Source: Deinandra increscens subsp. villosa
Lineage: Eukaryota; Streptophyta; Magnoliopsida; Asterales; Asteraceae
Length of the DNA: 64,000 nucleotides
Assembly (NCBI GenBank): GCA_039602395.1
Contig: JBCNJP010000027.1
Location: forward strand, 34,047,841-34,111,840
Direction: 5' to 3'
Shown here in pieces: positions 17,896 through 28,852 of the stretch. How positions within the stretch are numbered: the first letter of the stretch is position 1; the number at the start of each line of letters is the position of its first letter. The position numbers were made by a program, and so were the translations under genes. Under the pieces are notes generated by a model. That model did no database searches. It was not told the DNA's origin and was given only the letters and a program-made list of their open reading frames with translations.

Positions 17896-20800
17896 ATGGT
17901 GACTGCCAAATATGAAATCGAGAAGTTCGATGGGAAAAATGATTTTGGTCTATGGAGGGTTAAAATGCGCGCATTCTTGGTGTATCAAGGAGTTGCGGAA
18001 GCGTTAGCCGGTGAAGATAATAGACCAAATGATGTTGAGGAAGCAGATTGGGATGAGATATGCGCAAAAGCTCATAGTGCTGTCATTCTAAGTCTGGGAG
18101 ACAAGGTGCTTAGAGAGGTGTCAAAGGAAACCAGTGCTGCAGGTATTTGGTTGAAATTAGAAAGTCTGTATATGACTAAATCTCTTGCTAATAGGCTCTA
18201 TTTGAAGAAAAAGTTATATACATTTCAGATGACACCAGGGAAAACTCTAGAACAGCATACTGATGATTTTAATAAGTTGATTCTTGATTTAGAAAACATA
18301 GAGGTCAAGTTAGATGATGAGGACCAGGCCATTATATTTCTTACCTCTTTACCCTCATCTTTAGAACACTTTGTAGATACTCTCATGTATGGTAGGGAGA
18401 CACTTGATATGGAAGAAGTTCTAGCTGCACTTAACTCTAAGGAGTTGAAGAAAAAGATAGAGGTCAAAGAACAGTCAGAGGGTCTGTTTGTAAGAGGCAG
18501 AACTGAGTCTAGGGAGTCACAGTTTGGAAAGAAAAGAAATGGGAATAGGTCTAAATCAAGGTATAAAAGGAAGTGTTTTATTTGTCAGTCTGAAAAACAT
18601 TTAAAGAAGGACTGCCCTGATAGGAAAGTTAATTCAAGAAGTGATTGGAATAAGAATAATGGAAATCCTAAGAGTGTGAGTTATAACACTGATGTAGAAA
18701 GTGAAGGATATGAAAGTGCAGAAGTGCTAGCTGTTACATCAGGAATTAAGTCTGATTTTTGGATATTAGACTCAGGGTGTTCCTTTCATATGACTCCTTT
18801 AAAGGAAGTGTTTCAAGATTTAAAAATGATAAGTGGAGGTGTAGTTCAATTGGGTGATGATAGACCTTGTGAAATTGCCGGTATTGGGAGTGTCAGTCTT
18901 AAGATGGAAGGAGGTAATGAGATTATTTTAAAAAATGTTAGGTATATTCCTGAATTAAGAAGAAGTCTAATCTCTTTAGGGACCTTAGAGTGTGAAGGTT
19001 ATCATGTTAGTTTGAGGAATGGTAAGGCTAGAGTTTGCAGGGGCAATTTAGTCATTCTAACTGGTACTAGGATGGGAAATAACATATATTTTCTAGATGG
19101 GGAAGCCAGTGCTAATGTGGTACATGATACTGGTTCTAAGAAGGTGTCTAAGGCCAAGTTGTGGCATATGAGATTAGCTCATACTAGCAAGCAAGGTCTA
19201 AGTGAACTTGGGTCACAGGGTATCATCACAGGGCTTAAGGACTATGATCCAGGTTTTTGTGAAAACTGTGTTTTAGGCAAATCTCATAGAGTAAAGTTTA
19301 GTAGAGGTACTCATCATTCTGGTAGGATTTTAGAATATGTGCATGCAGATTTATGGGGGCCTACTAAACATCAGACTCTAGGTGGAGCTGTCTATTTCTT
19401 ATCTGTTATTGATGACTATTCAAGAAGAGTTTGGGTCTTCTTGTTAAAGTCAAAGGATGAAACATTTCAAAAATTCAAAGATTGGGTCTGTTTGGTTGAG
19501 AAACAGGTGGATTGTAAGGTTAAGAAATTGAGAACAGACAATGGTTTAGAATTCTGTAATAGGGAGTTTGATGAGTGGTGTAGGATAAAGGGAATAGGGA
19601 GGCACAAGACAGTTGCCTATACTCCTCAGCAAAATGGGCTTGCTGAAAGGATGAATAGGACCCTTTTAGAGAAAGTGAGGTGTATGTTATTTAATGCTGG
19701 AATGCCTAAAAGGTTTTGGGGAGAAGCTCTTCATAATGCAGCTTACACCATTAATAGAACACCATCTTCTGCAATTCAGATGAAGACTCCAATTGAAATG
19801 TGGAGTGGTAAAAGGCCTGATTTAGGCAATCTTAGAGTGTTTGGGAGTTTAGCATATGCTCATTCAAACACTGGTAAACTGAATCCCAGAGCAGAAAGGT
19901 GTGTAATGTTGGGTTATCCTGATGGGGTCAAGGGTTATAGATTGTGGAATATGGCTAGTCAAAAGGCAGTTATTAGTAGAGATGTTATATTCAATGAGGA
20001 ACTATTTTATAAAGATTTACTCAAACCAGGTGTTGAGTCTTCAAAGGGATTATCTAGTCAAGGGAATGTTCAATTTGAGGTGGAGAAAACTGTTACTAAT
20101 GATACAGGGAATGGGGATGATTTGGATATTGAATATGAAATTCAAGGGGATGCTGGTGATGGCAGTGATTCAGATCAGACTCATGGGCAACCTCATGTAA
20201 CAACTGGTACTAATGAGTCAGAACATAACATGGAGACTACTTATAATGTTGCAAGGGACAGGGCTAGAAGAGAAAGAGTTATTCCAATCAGGTTTAGAAA
20301 TGATTATGATTTGGCAGCTTTTGTCTTCAATGTAGCAGCCATGGAAAGTATAATAGAACCAGTGACTTTTGAGGAGGCTTTGAAATCACCTCAAAGGAAG
20401 GAATGGAAAGCTGCAATGGATGATGAGATGCAATCTTTACTCAAGAATAACACTTGGGTTCTTGTTAATCCACCCAAGAATCAAAAGCTGGTTAAATGTA
20501 AATGGATATACAAGTTAAAAGAGGGTGTGACAAAGGATGAACCACCTAGATTCAAAGCTAGGTTGGTTGCAAAAGGTTTCACACAGAAAGAGGGAGTAGA
20601 TTACAATGAAATCTTCTCACCAGTGGTAAAGCATACTTCAATTAGGATTTTGATGACAATGGTAGCAGTTGAAGACATGGAATTAGAGCAACTGGATGTC
20701 AAGACTGCTTTTCTTCATGGCAGTCTTGATGAGGTGATCTATATGAATCAGCCACAGGGGTATTATGGGAAGAATCAGGAAGGGAAAGTGTGTCTTTTAC

Positions 20801-21924
20801 AGAGGTCACTTTATGGTCTGAAGCAATCTCCCAGGATGTGGTACAGAAGATTTGATGAACATATGATCAAGATAGGATTCAGCAGGAGCTCTTATGATCC
20901 ATGTGTTTACTTCAGGGAGTATCAACCTAACTCTTTTATTTACTTGCTTCTTTATGTTGATGACATGCTTGTTGCTTGCAGGGATAACTCAGAGATCAAG
21001 GCAACAAAAAGGATGCTGATGCAGGAGTTTGATATGAAGGAGCTAGGAGAAGCAAGAAAGATCATTGGCATGGAGATCAAAAGAGATAGGAAAAAGGGGC
21101 TGATAAAGTTGTCTCAAGAATCTTACTTAAGTAAAGTGTTGGAGAACTATGGAATGGTAAATTCAAAGTCTGTTTCAACTCCTATGGGGCCTCACTTCAA
21201 ATTGTCAAAGCAAGACAGTCCAAAGACAACTCAAGAAGAAAGCTTTATGTCAAAGGTACCTTATGCTAGTGTTGTTGGTAGCCTAATGTTTTTAATGGTC
21301 TGTACAAGACCAGACATTAGTCATGCTGTAGGTCTAGTTAGTAGATTTCTGAGTTGCCCAGGAAAGGTTCATTGGGAAGCTGTTAAGTGGGTCCTAAGAT
21401 ATCTTAATGGTACAAGATCATTAGGAGTAGTTTATGGCAGAGTAGATGATAAGAAATCAGTCATTCAAGGTTTTGTGGATGCTGATTTTGCCAAGGATAG
21501 AGACAAGGGAAGGTCTATCACTGGCTATGCTTTCAAGGTGTATGGAGGTTTGGTTAGTTGGAAATCAACCTTGCAGCATGTTGTGGCATTGTCCACAACA
21601 GAGGCTGAGTTTATAGCTCTCACAGAAGCTATGAAAGAGGCTATGTGGTTGACTGGTTTCACTAAGGAGTTAGGAATGAGCATTGAAATTGCTATGGTAA
21701 AATGTGATAATAAGAGTGCCATTCAATTAGCTAAAAACCAGGTATACCATAGCAGAAGTAAGCACATAGATGTTAAGCTTTATTTCATTAGGGAGGTTGT
21801 AGCTTCCAGAAAAGTATTGGTAAAATATGTGGATACTAAAGAAAATGAAGCTGATATGCTCACCAAATGTGTTCCTCTAAACAAGTTTAACTTCTGTTTG
21901 AGAGGATTGGGAGTTGGTGGCTGA
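17896..21924 (+). CDS. Copia gag-pol polyprotein, 1342 aa, intact
   Basis: A single frame in the Ty1/copia domain order. Gag (UBN2-like) occupies about 1-220. A CCHC knuckle follows at about 226-239 (CFIC, H, C spacing CX2CX4HX4C). The aspartic protease motif WILDSG is at about 288. The GAG-pre-integrase segment has LWHMRLAH. The integrase core has HADLWGPTK (about 482), RTDNGLEF and TPQQNGLAERMNRTLLE, keeping D, D and E. The reverse transcriptase runs from WKAAMDDEMQ (about 836) to YVDDM (about 1020). RNase H has DADFAKD and the tail DNKSAIQLAKN with SKHIDV. No stop or frameshift is visible. The domains resemble the Tork/TNT1 group, but lineage assignment is by eye. With near-identical LTRs, this copy may be capable of transposition. 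Confidence 0.96.
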   Translation: MVTAKYEIEKFDGKNDFGLWRVKMRAFLVYQGVAEALAGEDNRPNDVEEADWDEICAKAHSAVILSLGDKVLREVSKETSAAGIWLKLESLYMTKSLANRLYLKKKLYTFQMTPGKTLEQHTDDFNKLILDLENIEVKLDDEDQAIIFLTSLPSSLEHFVDTLMYGRETLDMEEVLAALNSKELKKKIEVKEQSEGLFVRGRTESRESQFGKKRNGNRSKSRYKRKCFICQSEKHLKKDCPDRKVNSRSDWNKNNGNPKSVSYNTDVESEGYESAEVLAVTSGIKSDFWILDSGCSFHMTPLKEVFQDLKMISGGVVQLGDDRPCEIAGIGSVSLKMEGGNEIILKNVRYIPELRRSLISLGTLECEGYHVSLRNGKARVCRGNLVILTGTRMGNNIYFLDGEASANVVHDTGSKKVSKAKLWHMRLAHTSKQGLSELGSQGIITGLKDYDPGFCENCVLGKSHRVKFSRGTHHSGRILEYVHADLWGPTKHQTLGGAVYFLSVIDDYSRRVWVFLLKSKDETFQKFKDWVCLVEKQVDCKVKKLRTDNGLEFCNREFDEWCRIKGIGRHKTVAYTPQQNGLAERMNRTLLEKVRCMLFNAGMPKRFWGEALHNAAYTINRTPSSAIQMKTPIEMWSGKRPDLGNLRVFGSLAYAHSNTGKLNPRAERCVMLGYPDGVKGYRLWNMASQKAVISRDVIFNEELFYKDLLKPGVESSKGLSSQGNVQFEVEKTVTNDTGNGDDLDIEYEIQGDAGDGSDSDQTHGQPHVTTGTNESEHNMETTYNVARDRARRERVIPIRFRNDYDLAAFVFNVAAMESIIEPVTFEEALKSPQRKEWKAAMDDEMQSLLKNNTWVLVNPPKNQKLVKCKWIYKLKEGVTKDEPPRFKARLVAKGFTQKEGVDYNEIFSPVVKHTSIRILMTMVAVEDMELEQLDVKTAFLHGSLDEVIYMNQPQGYYGKNQEGKVCLLQRSLYGLKQSPRMWYRRFDEHMIKIGFSRSSYDPCVYFREYQPNSFIYLLLYVDDMLVACRDNSEIKATKRMLMQEFDMKELGEARKIIGMEIKRDRKKGLIKLSQESYLSKVLENYGMVNSKSVSTPMGPHFKLSKQDSPKTTQEESFMSKVPYASVVGSLMFLMVCTRPDISHAVGLVSRFLSCPGKVHWEAVKWVLRYLNGTRSLGVVYGRVDDKKSVIQGFVDADFAKDRDKGRSITGYAFKVYGGLVSWKSTLQHVVALSTTEAEFIALTEAMKEAMWLTGFTKELGMSIEIAMVKCDNKSAIQLAKNQVYHSRSKHIDVKLYFIREVVASRKVLVKYVDTKENEADMLTKCVPLNKFNFCLRGLGVGG

Positions 21925-22165
21925 GTCTGCTGAGGTAGCAGCTCAGGAAATGGTCTGGAAGATCATTTGTTTATATGCAAATGTTAAACTCTACGAGGTG
22001 TCAAGTTAACTTTGCTTTATTTAGTTCCCACAATTTTGATTAAGTTACCTTGAGGTGTAATCACATTAGTATAGGTAAATCCGTTGGATCCCTACTATAC
22101 AATGATGGTTGCATTTCAGATTGGGATTAATCAGGTTGTGAAAGTGAAAAAGTGTTAACTTGGCA

Positions 22166-22179
22166 CTAAAGGTGGAGTA
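22166..22179 (+). other. Polypurine tract of copia element
   Basis: CTAAAGGTGGAGTA directly precedes the 3' LTR. Confidence 0.7.
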
Positions 22180-22585
22180 TGTTAGAGAAAAATGCAGTTT
22201 GTGACAAGTTATCACAGTTCCAGGGTTATTAGTGGAAATTCTCGTTTCTTATAAGCTCAGGGTTCTCGCTGTCATTCTTTATACTTAAAGGGTGTTAAGT
22301 GTTAATGTTTAGGCTAATTCTGTTAGTAGCCGTTAATCGTGTTCAAGCTGATATAAGTAGGGTTCGAGTCATCAGATTTGGGGGTCTTCTTTGTAATCAA
22401 TTTCTTTTAGATTCCTTTTCAGTATTTCTTCTAGAGTAATAAGCGAGTTATCTCGAGTTTGTATTTCTTGATTTCATGAATCGAATCATTTGAATTCTCA
22501 ATCAATGATTTCGAGTTTCTAGTCTCTGATTTGATTTAATTCTGAGTTTGAATTGAGTGTTCTGATTGTTAATTTCAATTCTACA
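22180..22585 (+). repeat. 3' LTR of copia element
   Basis: 406 bp, one base different from the 5' LTR by my reading. Confidence 0.95.
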
Positions 22586-22977
22586 ATGTGTTTCCGGGTT
22601 GAACCATATTCAAACCCGAAAATATATTCACGGCTTAATTTGACTCGTGTTAGGGTGAGGTATCGTTGAGATGGAGTAGTGTGACTTCATTTTTTTTAAC
22701 CAATGAAATGATGACAACTCAACTTTGTGAAAATGAACCCTTTGAAGCCACGATCAGTGGTATGTTTACCACTTTGAAGCCATACGGCTTGTCCACAACA
22801 ACCCCCGTTTTTTTTATTATTTTATTTTATTTGATGGCATCGATCAAAACAACACACGACTTGGCAGAGCCGTGATCCATCGATTTTGGAGAAGCGAAGC
22901 AGGGGGGAGCCGCACACGATACCCCCCACCCTTAATACTTTTTAAGAAGCATCTTTGAATAACCATTTAAGATCAAC
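22586..22977. repeat. Duplicated flank, copy A
   Basis: Together with 17302-17410 this matches 23478-24648 outside the insertions, at high but not perfect identity. It ends abruptly at GATCAAC where the N run starts; the other copy continues past the same point. Confidence 0.9.
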
Positions 22978-23477
22978 NNNNNNNNNNNNNNNNNNNNNNN
23001 NNNNNNNNNNNNNNNNNNNNNNNNNNNNNNNNNNNNNNNNNNNNNNNNNNNNNNNNNNNNNNNNNNNNNNNNNNNNNNNNNNNNNNNNNNNNNNNNNNNN
23101 NNNNNNNNNNNNNNNNNNNNNNNNNNNNNNNNNNNNNNNNNNNNNNNNNNNNNNNNNNNNNNNNNNNNNNNNNNNNNNNNNNNNNNNNNNNNNNNNNNNN
23201 NNNNNNNNNNNNNNNNNNNNNNNNNNNNNNNNNNNNNNNNNNNNNNNNNNNNNNNNNNNNNNNNNNNNNNNNNNNNNNNNNNNNNNNNNNNNNNNNNNNN
23301 NNNNNNNNNNNNNNNNNNNNNNNNNNNNNNNNNNNNNNNNNNNNNNNNNNNNNNNNNNNNNNNNNNNNNNNNNNNNNNNNNNNNNNNNNNNNNNNNNNNN
23401 NNNNNNNNNNNNNNNNNNNNNNNNNNNNNNNNNNNNNNNNNNNNNNNNNNNNNNNNNNNNNNNNNNNNNNNNNNNNN
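22978..23477. other. Assembly gap, exactly 500 N
   Basis: A round-number N run, so its length is a placeholder. The flanking sequences overlap in content. Confidence 0.99.
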
Positions 23478-24648
23478 CTCTATCGTCTTCTTCTTCGTGG
23501 AGAGACTAGAGAGGACACGTAACTAACACTATGTTCCCGAGTTCATTTAAGGGAGGAAAGGAAAGGAAATGGAAGGAAACATAATAGACTTTGTGTTCCT
23601 AAGTTTCATTAAAGGAAGGAAAGAGAAGGAAAGGGAAGGAAGATATAAAATTGTGTGTTCTCAAGTTTCATTTAAGGAGGGAAAGGGAGTGAAAATGAGA
23701 GAAAAATAGACAAGTTTTTTAAGTTTTCCTTTCCTTCCGATTTGGAAGGAAATGAAAGGAACGTTGTGTTCCCGAGTTTACTTAAAGAGGGAAAAGAAGA
23801 GAAGAGAAAGAAAAGGAAGAGAAAGGAAAGGAAGAGAAAGGAAGAGAAGGGGAGTGATTCATTTCCTTCCAAATCCTTCCGATTTGGAAGGAAAGAAAAA
23901 CAATAGAAAATGAATTAATTTTCCCTCCCCTTCCCTCCTCTTCTCTCCTTTAATGAAACTCGGGAACACAACTTTTTTTTGTTTCCTTCCCTTTCCCTCC
24001 TTAAGTGAAACTCAGGAACACAAAATTTTTTAAACTTACTTCCTTTTCCTTTCCTTTCCCTCGTTAAATGAACTCGGGAACACAGCGGAAAGGAATCTCT
24101 CCCTTTATTTTCTTTTCATTTCCCTTCTTTTCCTTTCCTTTCTTTTCCTTTCTTTTCTTTTCTCTCCTTAAGTGAACTCGGGAACACAGCGTAAACGATA
24201 TTCATGCTTTAGGCACCATTCTTTCCTTCCAAATTATTTTAAACTGACATGTGTTTCCGGGTTAAACCATATTCAAACCCGAAAATATATTCACGGCTTA
24301 ATTTGACTCATGTTACTGTGTTAGAGTGGAGGTATGGTTGAGATGGAGTAGTGTGGCTTCATTTCTTTTAACCAATGAAATAATGACAACTCAACTTTGT
24401 GAAAATGAAGCCTTTAAAGCCACGATCAGTGGTATGTTTACCACTTTGAAGCCATACGGCTTGTCCACAACAACCCCCGTTTTTTTATTATTTTATTTTA
24501 TTTGATGGCAACGGTCAAAACAAGACACGGCTTGGCAGAGCCGTGATCCATCGATTTTGGAGCAGCGAAGCAGGGGGGAGCTGCACACGATACCCCCCAC
24601 CCTTAATACTTTTTAAGAAGCATCTTTGAATAACCATTTAAGATCAAC
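23478..24648. repeat. Duplicated flank, copy B (copia-free, MITE-bearing)
   Basis: It starts within the polygalacturonase 5' leader (equivalent to 17302) and runs through the empty copia site to the equivalent of 22977. It differs from copy A by an 8-bp indel near 24200, scattered substitutions and the MITE. Confidence 0.9.
23527..24191. mobile_element. Tourist-like (PIF/Harbinger) MITE with nested repeated ends
   Basis: The ends CACTATGTTCCCGAGTTCA and, inverted, CGCTGTGTTCCCGAGTTCA are flanked by TAA (23524-23526 and 24192-24194). Copy A shows the same site with one TAA and no insertion, which proves the boundaries. The interior is purine-rich on the left and pyrimidine-rich on the right, and holds about four end-like copies in each orientation (for example near 23590, 23655, 23765, then 23950, 24005, 24065). 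Confidence 0.9.
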
Positions 24649-25850
24649 TTTATTGGCTTATTAACATTTAGAATCAACTTTATTCACGGCTTAAACATGC
24701 TCATTTTTAAAAAGTATATGTTTGGATAACCATTTAAAAATCAGAAAAGCACTCAAAGCAATTTTCCACTCAAATAAGCACTCTCAAGTATACCATAACA
24801 TATCCTCTAACATCCAATACTAAAAAGAGTTTGTAAGAATAAATGAGTTTTTTGGTTTTAACATGTAAACCCAACAGATTAACCAGAAACCAATTTGTTT
24901 AGCTAAACAACCTATTCGACTATCGAACTGCAACAAATCACATTAATTCCAACTGACGGGTGCTTACTTACAACAGTTGAACGAACCATGATTGAACGAA
25001 GTGTGTTGTGACTTGCTATTGAGTGGATTGTTGGTCATCAGGGAAAGGGAGAAATCATCCATGTGAGAAGCGACAGAGCGTCACAGAAGTGTGGGACTGG
25101 GGGTGGTGCTTGGACTTAGGTTGTTTTCTTCAAAAGAACTTTTTATTTTCTATCTTTTTATAAAGGTAAAAGTAATTTTACACTCCTTTTAACAGATTAT
25201 TCTTAAAACATCCATGTGAAAAACGAAACGATAAGTGAGTGAATAGAAGAGAATAAAATTATAATTCCTTGTAGTTTATTTTTAACTGGGCGAAACAAAT
25301 TTATTAAAACTTTAACATACATAGAGACAATTAACGTAATTTACTCGAATGCTCAAAATTATTATCACAAAACTAGTCTTGAAATTCTTTTTAATGTGTT
25401 TGAAAGATTAGTCATTTAAGTGAGTGAGTTGGTCGAAATTGCAATCACTAACCTGTTCACAGTCTCATATCTCGTATTTTCTCCTGCCCTAACTGTTTTG
25501 AAAAGAAAAAAAAAGAACTAGAGAACTCGTGCATCTATGAATGTATGATAATAAAGTTCCAATGGTTATAATCGTTTCCTAATTAGTGCATCTATGAAAG
25601 ATGACACAGTAATTGAACAATCTTTTACAAAAACGAATTTACAAACATCCTATTCTAGTTATTTATATTCACATGAAAAAAACAGGTACAAGGACAAAGA
25701 CAACGACCATGACGAACGTTAAACTTGTTCAAAAACAGGAATGTGATTTACGAAACACAATAGTACTTTTCTCGTCCATATATGTACGTGCACAAACATG
25801 GGATTTTTGGCCAGTTTATAACTAACCTACCTCGCCTTCCACTAAAATCA
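24649..25850. other. Intergenic, AT-rich
   Basis: No supported gene or element. This is the 3' side of the ABA receptor gene. Confidence 0.4.
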
Positions 25851-28800
25851 TCACACTCCAACTATGGATTCTGTTCTGTCTTGCACAGCCAGACGCTCCG
25901 AAACATCAGCTAATGACTTAAGGTTGCATTTAATGAGGGCTTCTACAAAGTAGCATGTTTCATCTTTCGTATTGCCATCTGGCACGTCCACCACAAATGA
26001 TTCAATCACTAAAGTCCCTGGCCTCCCGTCAATGACCTCTGGATGTAGTGTAATAACTGACGAGTAGTTCTGTACATTTTATGAGCAGAGAAATGCTAAA
26101 GGCGTTTATATCATGAAATGAGCAATAAAGAAAACCAGTGACAGGAATTATAAAGATACTACATCTTTCATAAGAAAACCACACAGTTTTTAGAACGTAA
26201 GGTAGGATTAATGCCGATTTAGTTAGCTGAATGCTAGTTTACTCTGATCATCTGATGAATACCAAAACAAATAGTTCATGAAAATAAATAAGTCATTAAT
26301 ATTTTGTTTATGAAGATAAACAAGCTATTATAAAACTTTAGTACAAAAGTGAGACCTAATTAAATAATATGTGCATAATTATAAGGACAAATGCATTTTA
26401 AAAATCTTTGCAAAGTGATAGTGACAAGGACAGAGCACTTTGGATGGTCTTATTTCAAAATATGCTCTTAGGGAGGGTGGGGTGGAGGGGGGGGGGGGGG
26501 GGGGGTTGTATATTAGAGTAAGATGCATACCCGAAGTCTGTGGTCGCCACCAACTATTTTTATTCCCAATATATGTTCCTCTTCATCCAAAAGTTCTAAC
26601 CTCTCCATACTTGTGGTAGCCGGAAGCCCGGATCGAACCCACACTTCTCTCACACTCCCAATTGCAAGGTCACCTTGCACATAACAGCCACTCACAAAGG
26701 GTTTGTACTTTTGTGGTTGATCAAACCTCCTCACCAAAGACCATACCTGAAAAAAACAAGTGCAAAATTTCAGAATATATTTATATCAATAATCATGAAA
26801 TTGTAAGTTATCTTGGTTCATATGGGACACTTATTTGCCTGGGGATTGATAGCTTAAGAGCATTTACAATACTTTCCCTATCCGTATCCCTATCTCTAGA
26901 ATATAGAGAATATATAAAGATTTCACTATTATCAATTCCACATCAGGATCCATATTTCTATATCCCATCCCCCTCTAATTTGATGTAAAAATGTAAGTGA
27001 TTCCCTATATTCGATGATTACTATTCATCCATATATCAATTATTTCATATTTGCTTATGAGTGGATATTAGTGGTAGAAAGAGAAAAATGAATATAAAAG
27101 TATTATTTAATTGAATAAGGATATATATAGGGAATGAGATGTGAAAAGGCTTTTTAAAAATCTTTATATGTTAAGAATAAATATGTTTTTAGTTAAATTA
27201 TAAAGAAAAATGCTTTTACAGATACAATTATATAAAGTTACTAATTACCGATGATCCATAGCCAAATTGGTTGAGGTGAGGTACCCAAAGACATTAAAAA
27301 TGAAAGGTCTTGGGTTCAAGTCCCATCCGTGACAAAAAAAAAATGGGGTTCCAAGTTGGGCTAGATGATTTTCTCACCTATGGTGAGTTTTCTACTGATG
27401 GAGAAATGTAGATGAGCGGGTGGTGCCAATGACCCGTCAGTCAGTGATTCAAATTTGTTATTCAAAGAAACATAAAGTTACTAAGTGCAGCACCAAAACA
27501 CTTACACAAGCATTTATGATACTCCCTCCTTTCCAACAGGTTGGTCACTTTATGTTCTTTTTAACTTCAATAATGTAGCATAAAGGTAATAGACCTTACT
27601 AGGTACGATCACAAACAAATCAACAATAATTATAAGCTGATTTATGTGCCACAATATTAAATGACCAGCCTTTTTTAATCACCAGTGTACAATACTAAAT
27701 TTAATTAAGCCAGCTAACATTCTATATCATCTTATTATAGTGGCCTTTTGAAACACTATAAAATGGAACCATTGAGTGGTGATGCAGTAGTAAACATCCG
27801 GTTCTCTTTTTAGAAGAGTCTCGTGTTTGAACTACAGGCCTTGGGTTTAAATTTAGCTTTCACAGGTTTCTCACTTAACCTCTTAAACTAAGTAAAGGTC
27901 ACTGCCCAACATAAGTTATGCTTTACCTAGTCCCACTAGTTATCAAGATATCGAAGAAGCCTAGTAAGTTTTCATTATTGGGTTCTCATATTAAATATAT
28001 ACTAAATGGCCATTTTTGAAACGTCTTGTCTTTTAGACCAGGAGGGGGACCAGATGAGTAACTTTATTGTCTGCATATACATCTCCATAAATGTTTGTCC
28101 TGTGTATACATTACCACCTCTTTTTCCTAAACATTTTTGGAATATTCCGGCCATTCCTGAATCACTTAGATTTTTCTGCTACCCGGAAAGAGCAAGAACT
28201 TAATGTATGCATCATAAACTGTACCATACAAGCGCCTAATGCATTTTGGTTAAATTTGTGTAACCTAATTAGATTTGATTCAACATAACATGCTTAGCAA
28301 CACTAAAACAAACAGAAAATATGATCACAGAAGGAACAACATGCATCAGATCAAATAGATGCGGTGAAATGATGCGAACTGGTTTGTTATCACTTGTGGA
28401 AAAGCATTATGTTCTTCCTGAACATAAATTGTTACGGTTAATTTCTAAGAATTTTACTTGAAACATTGAAGAGATCGTAATATCGTAACAGCACAAACGC
28501 TGATTGAATCCATACACAATTAACGAGTAAACCTAGCAATTTGCGGTTAATTGTTCATTAATTGTAATAAGTAATAACTATACTACAAACTGAAATTACA
28601 GCATCTCCGATTGGAAAACTCCATTTAATCCAAGCACACATAGCTCAGATCCACGAAATAATAACTGAACAAATTATAGTACAGAAACGGAGATTTCATA
28701 TAGATTTGAGATCTTACAAGATGCACAGGCGCTTTGATGTGTTTCACGAGAGACGAAGAGCACTGGTTGCCTCTAACCTCGTGCTTATGGTGTCTCCGAA

Positions 28801-28852
28801 TGTAACCGTGCTCAGATGAATCTGTAGCGTCATCGTTTCCGTTGATCGCCAT
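25851..28852 (-). CDS. PYL9: Abscisic acid receptor PYL8/PYL9-type (START-like), three exons
   Basis: Cytosolic/nuclear ABA receptor of the PYR/PYL/RCAR family. On binding ABA it inhibits clade A PP2C phosphatases, which releases SnRK2 kinases. Exons on the minus strand: 28852-28718, 26746-26531, 26069-25851, all GT-AG, joining to 189 residues (PYL9 is about the same length). The gate loop is SGLPA (84-88); the latch HRL (114-116); the ABA-contacting lysine is in QKYKPF (Lys60 region); the C-terminal helix is CYFVEALIKCNLKSLADVSERLAVQ. The N-terminal HHKHEVRGNQCSSSLVKHIKAPV also fits the PYL7-PYL10 subgroup, which is mostly monomeric. No broken residue is seen. Intron 1 (1.97 kb) carries a SINE and intron 2 a poly-G run. 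The subgroup is confident; the exact orthologue number is not. Confidence 0.93.
26477..26506. repeat. Poly-G tract in PYL intron 2
   Basis: A nearly pure G run of about 28 bases, 25 bp outside exon 2 on its 3' side. Its length in the assembly may be unreliable. Confidence 0.8.
27245..27471 (+). mobile_element. tRNA-derived SINE in PYL intron 1
   Basis: Perfect 13-bp TSD ATAAAGTTACTAA at 27232-27244 and 27472-27484. The head is tRNA-like: A-box CATAGCCAAATTGG and B-box GGTTCAAGTCCC. The body (CACCTATGGTGAGTTT, GATGAGCGGGTGG, GACCCGTCAGTCAGTGATTC) matches the SINE at 48164-48390. It lies opposite to the host gene. Confidence 0.9.

Larger units (their letters stand above)
17411..22585 (+). mobile_element. 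Intact Ty1/copia LTR retrotransposon, 5175 bp
   Basis: Two 406-bp LTRs (17411-17816 and 22180-22585) begin TGTTAGAG and end TTCTACA. The only difference I find is one base (TTCCGATTG against TTCTGATTG). The TSD is ATGTG at 17406-17410 and 22586-22590. The copy of this locus after the gap shows the empty site with a single ATGTG (24249-24253). A primer site TGGTATCAGAGCC follows the 5' LTR, and AAAGGTGGAG precedes the 3' LTR. One uninterrupted polyprotein frame fills the interior. The element is structurally complete and was inserted very recently. Confidence 0.97.

Noticed and set aside
22955..23509. Open frame across the N run
   Set aside because: It exists only because N codons have no stops; it is the assembly gap.
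26854..27170. Possible MITE starting TTAAGAGCATTTACAATAC
   Set aside because: The left edge looks like a common plant MITE end, but no inverted right end or TSD could be found.
27245..27340. tRNA-like head in PYL intron 1
   Set aside because: Same reason: SINE head with TSD; no acceptor stem pairing is evident.
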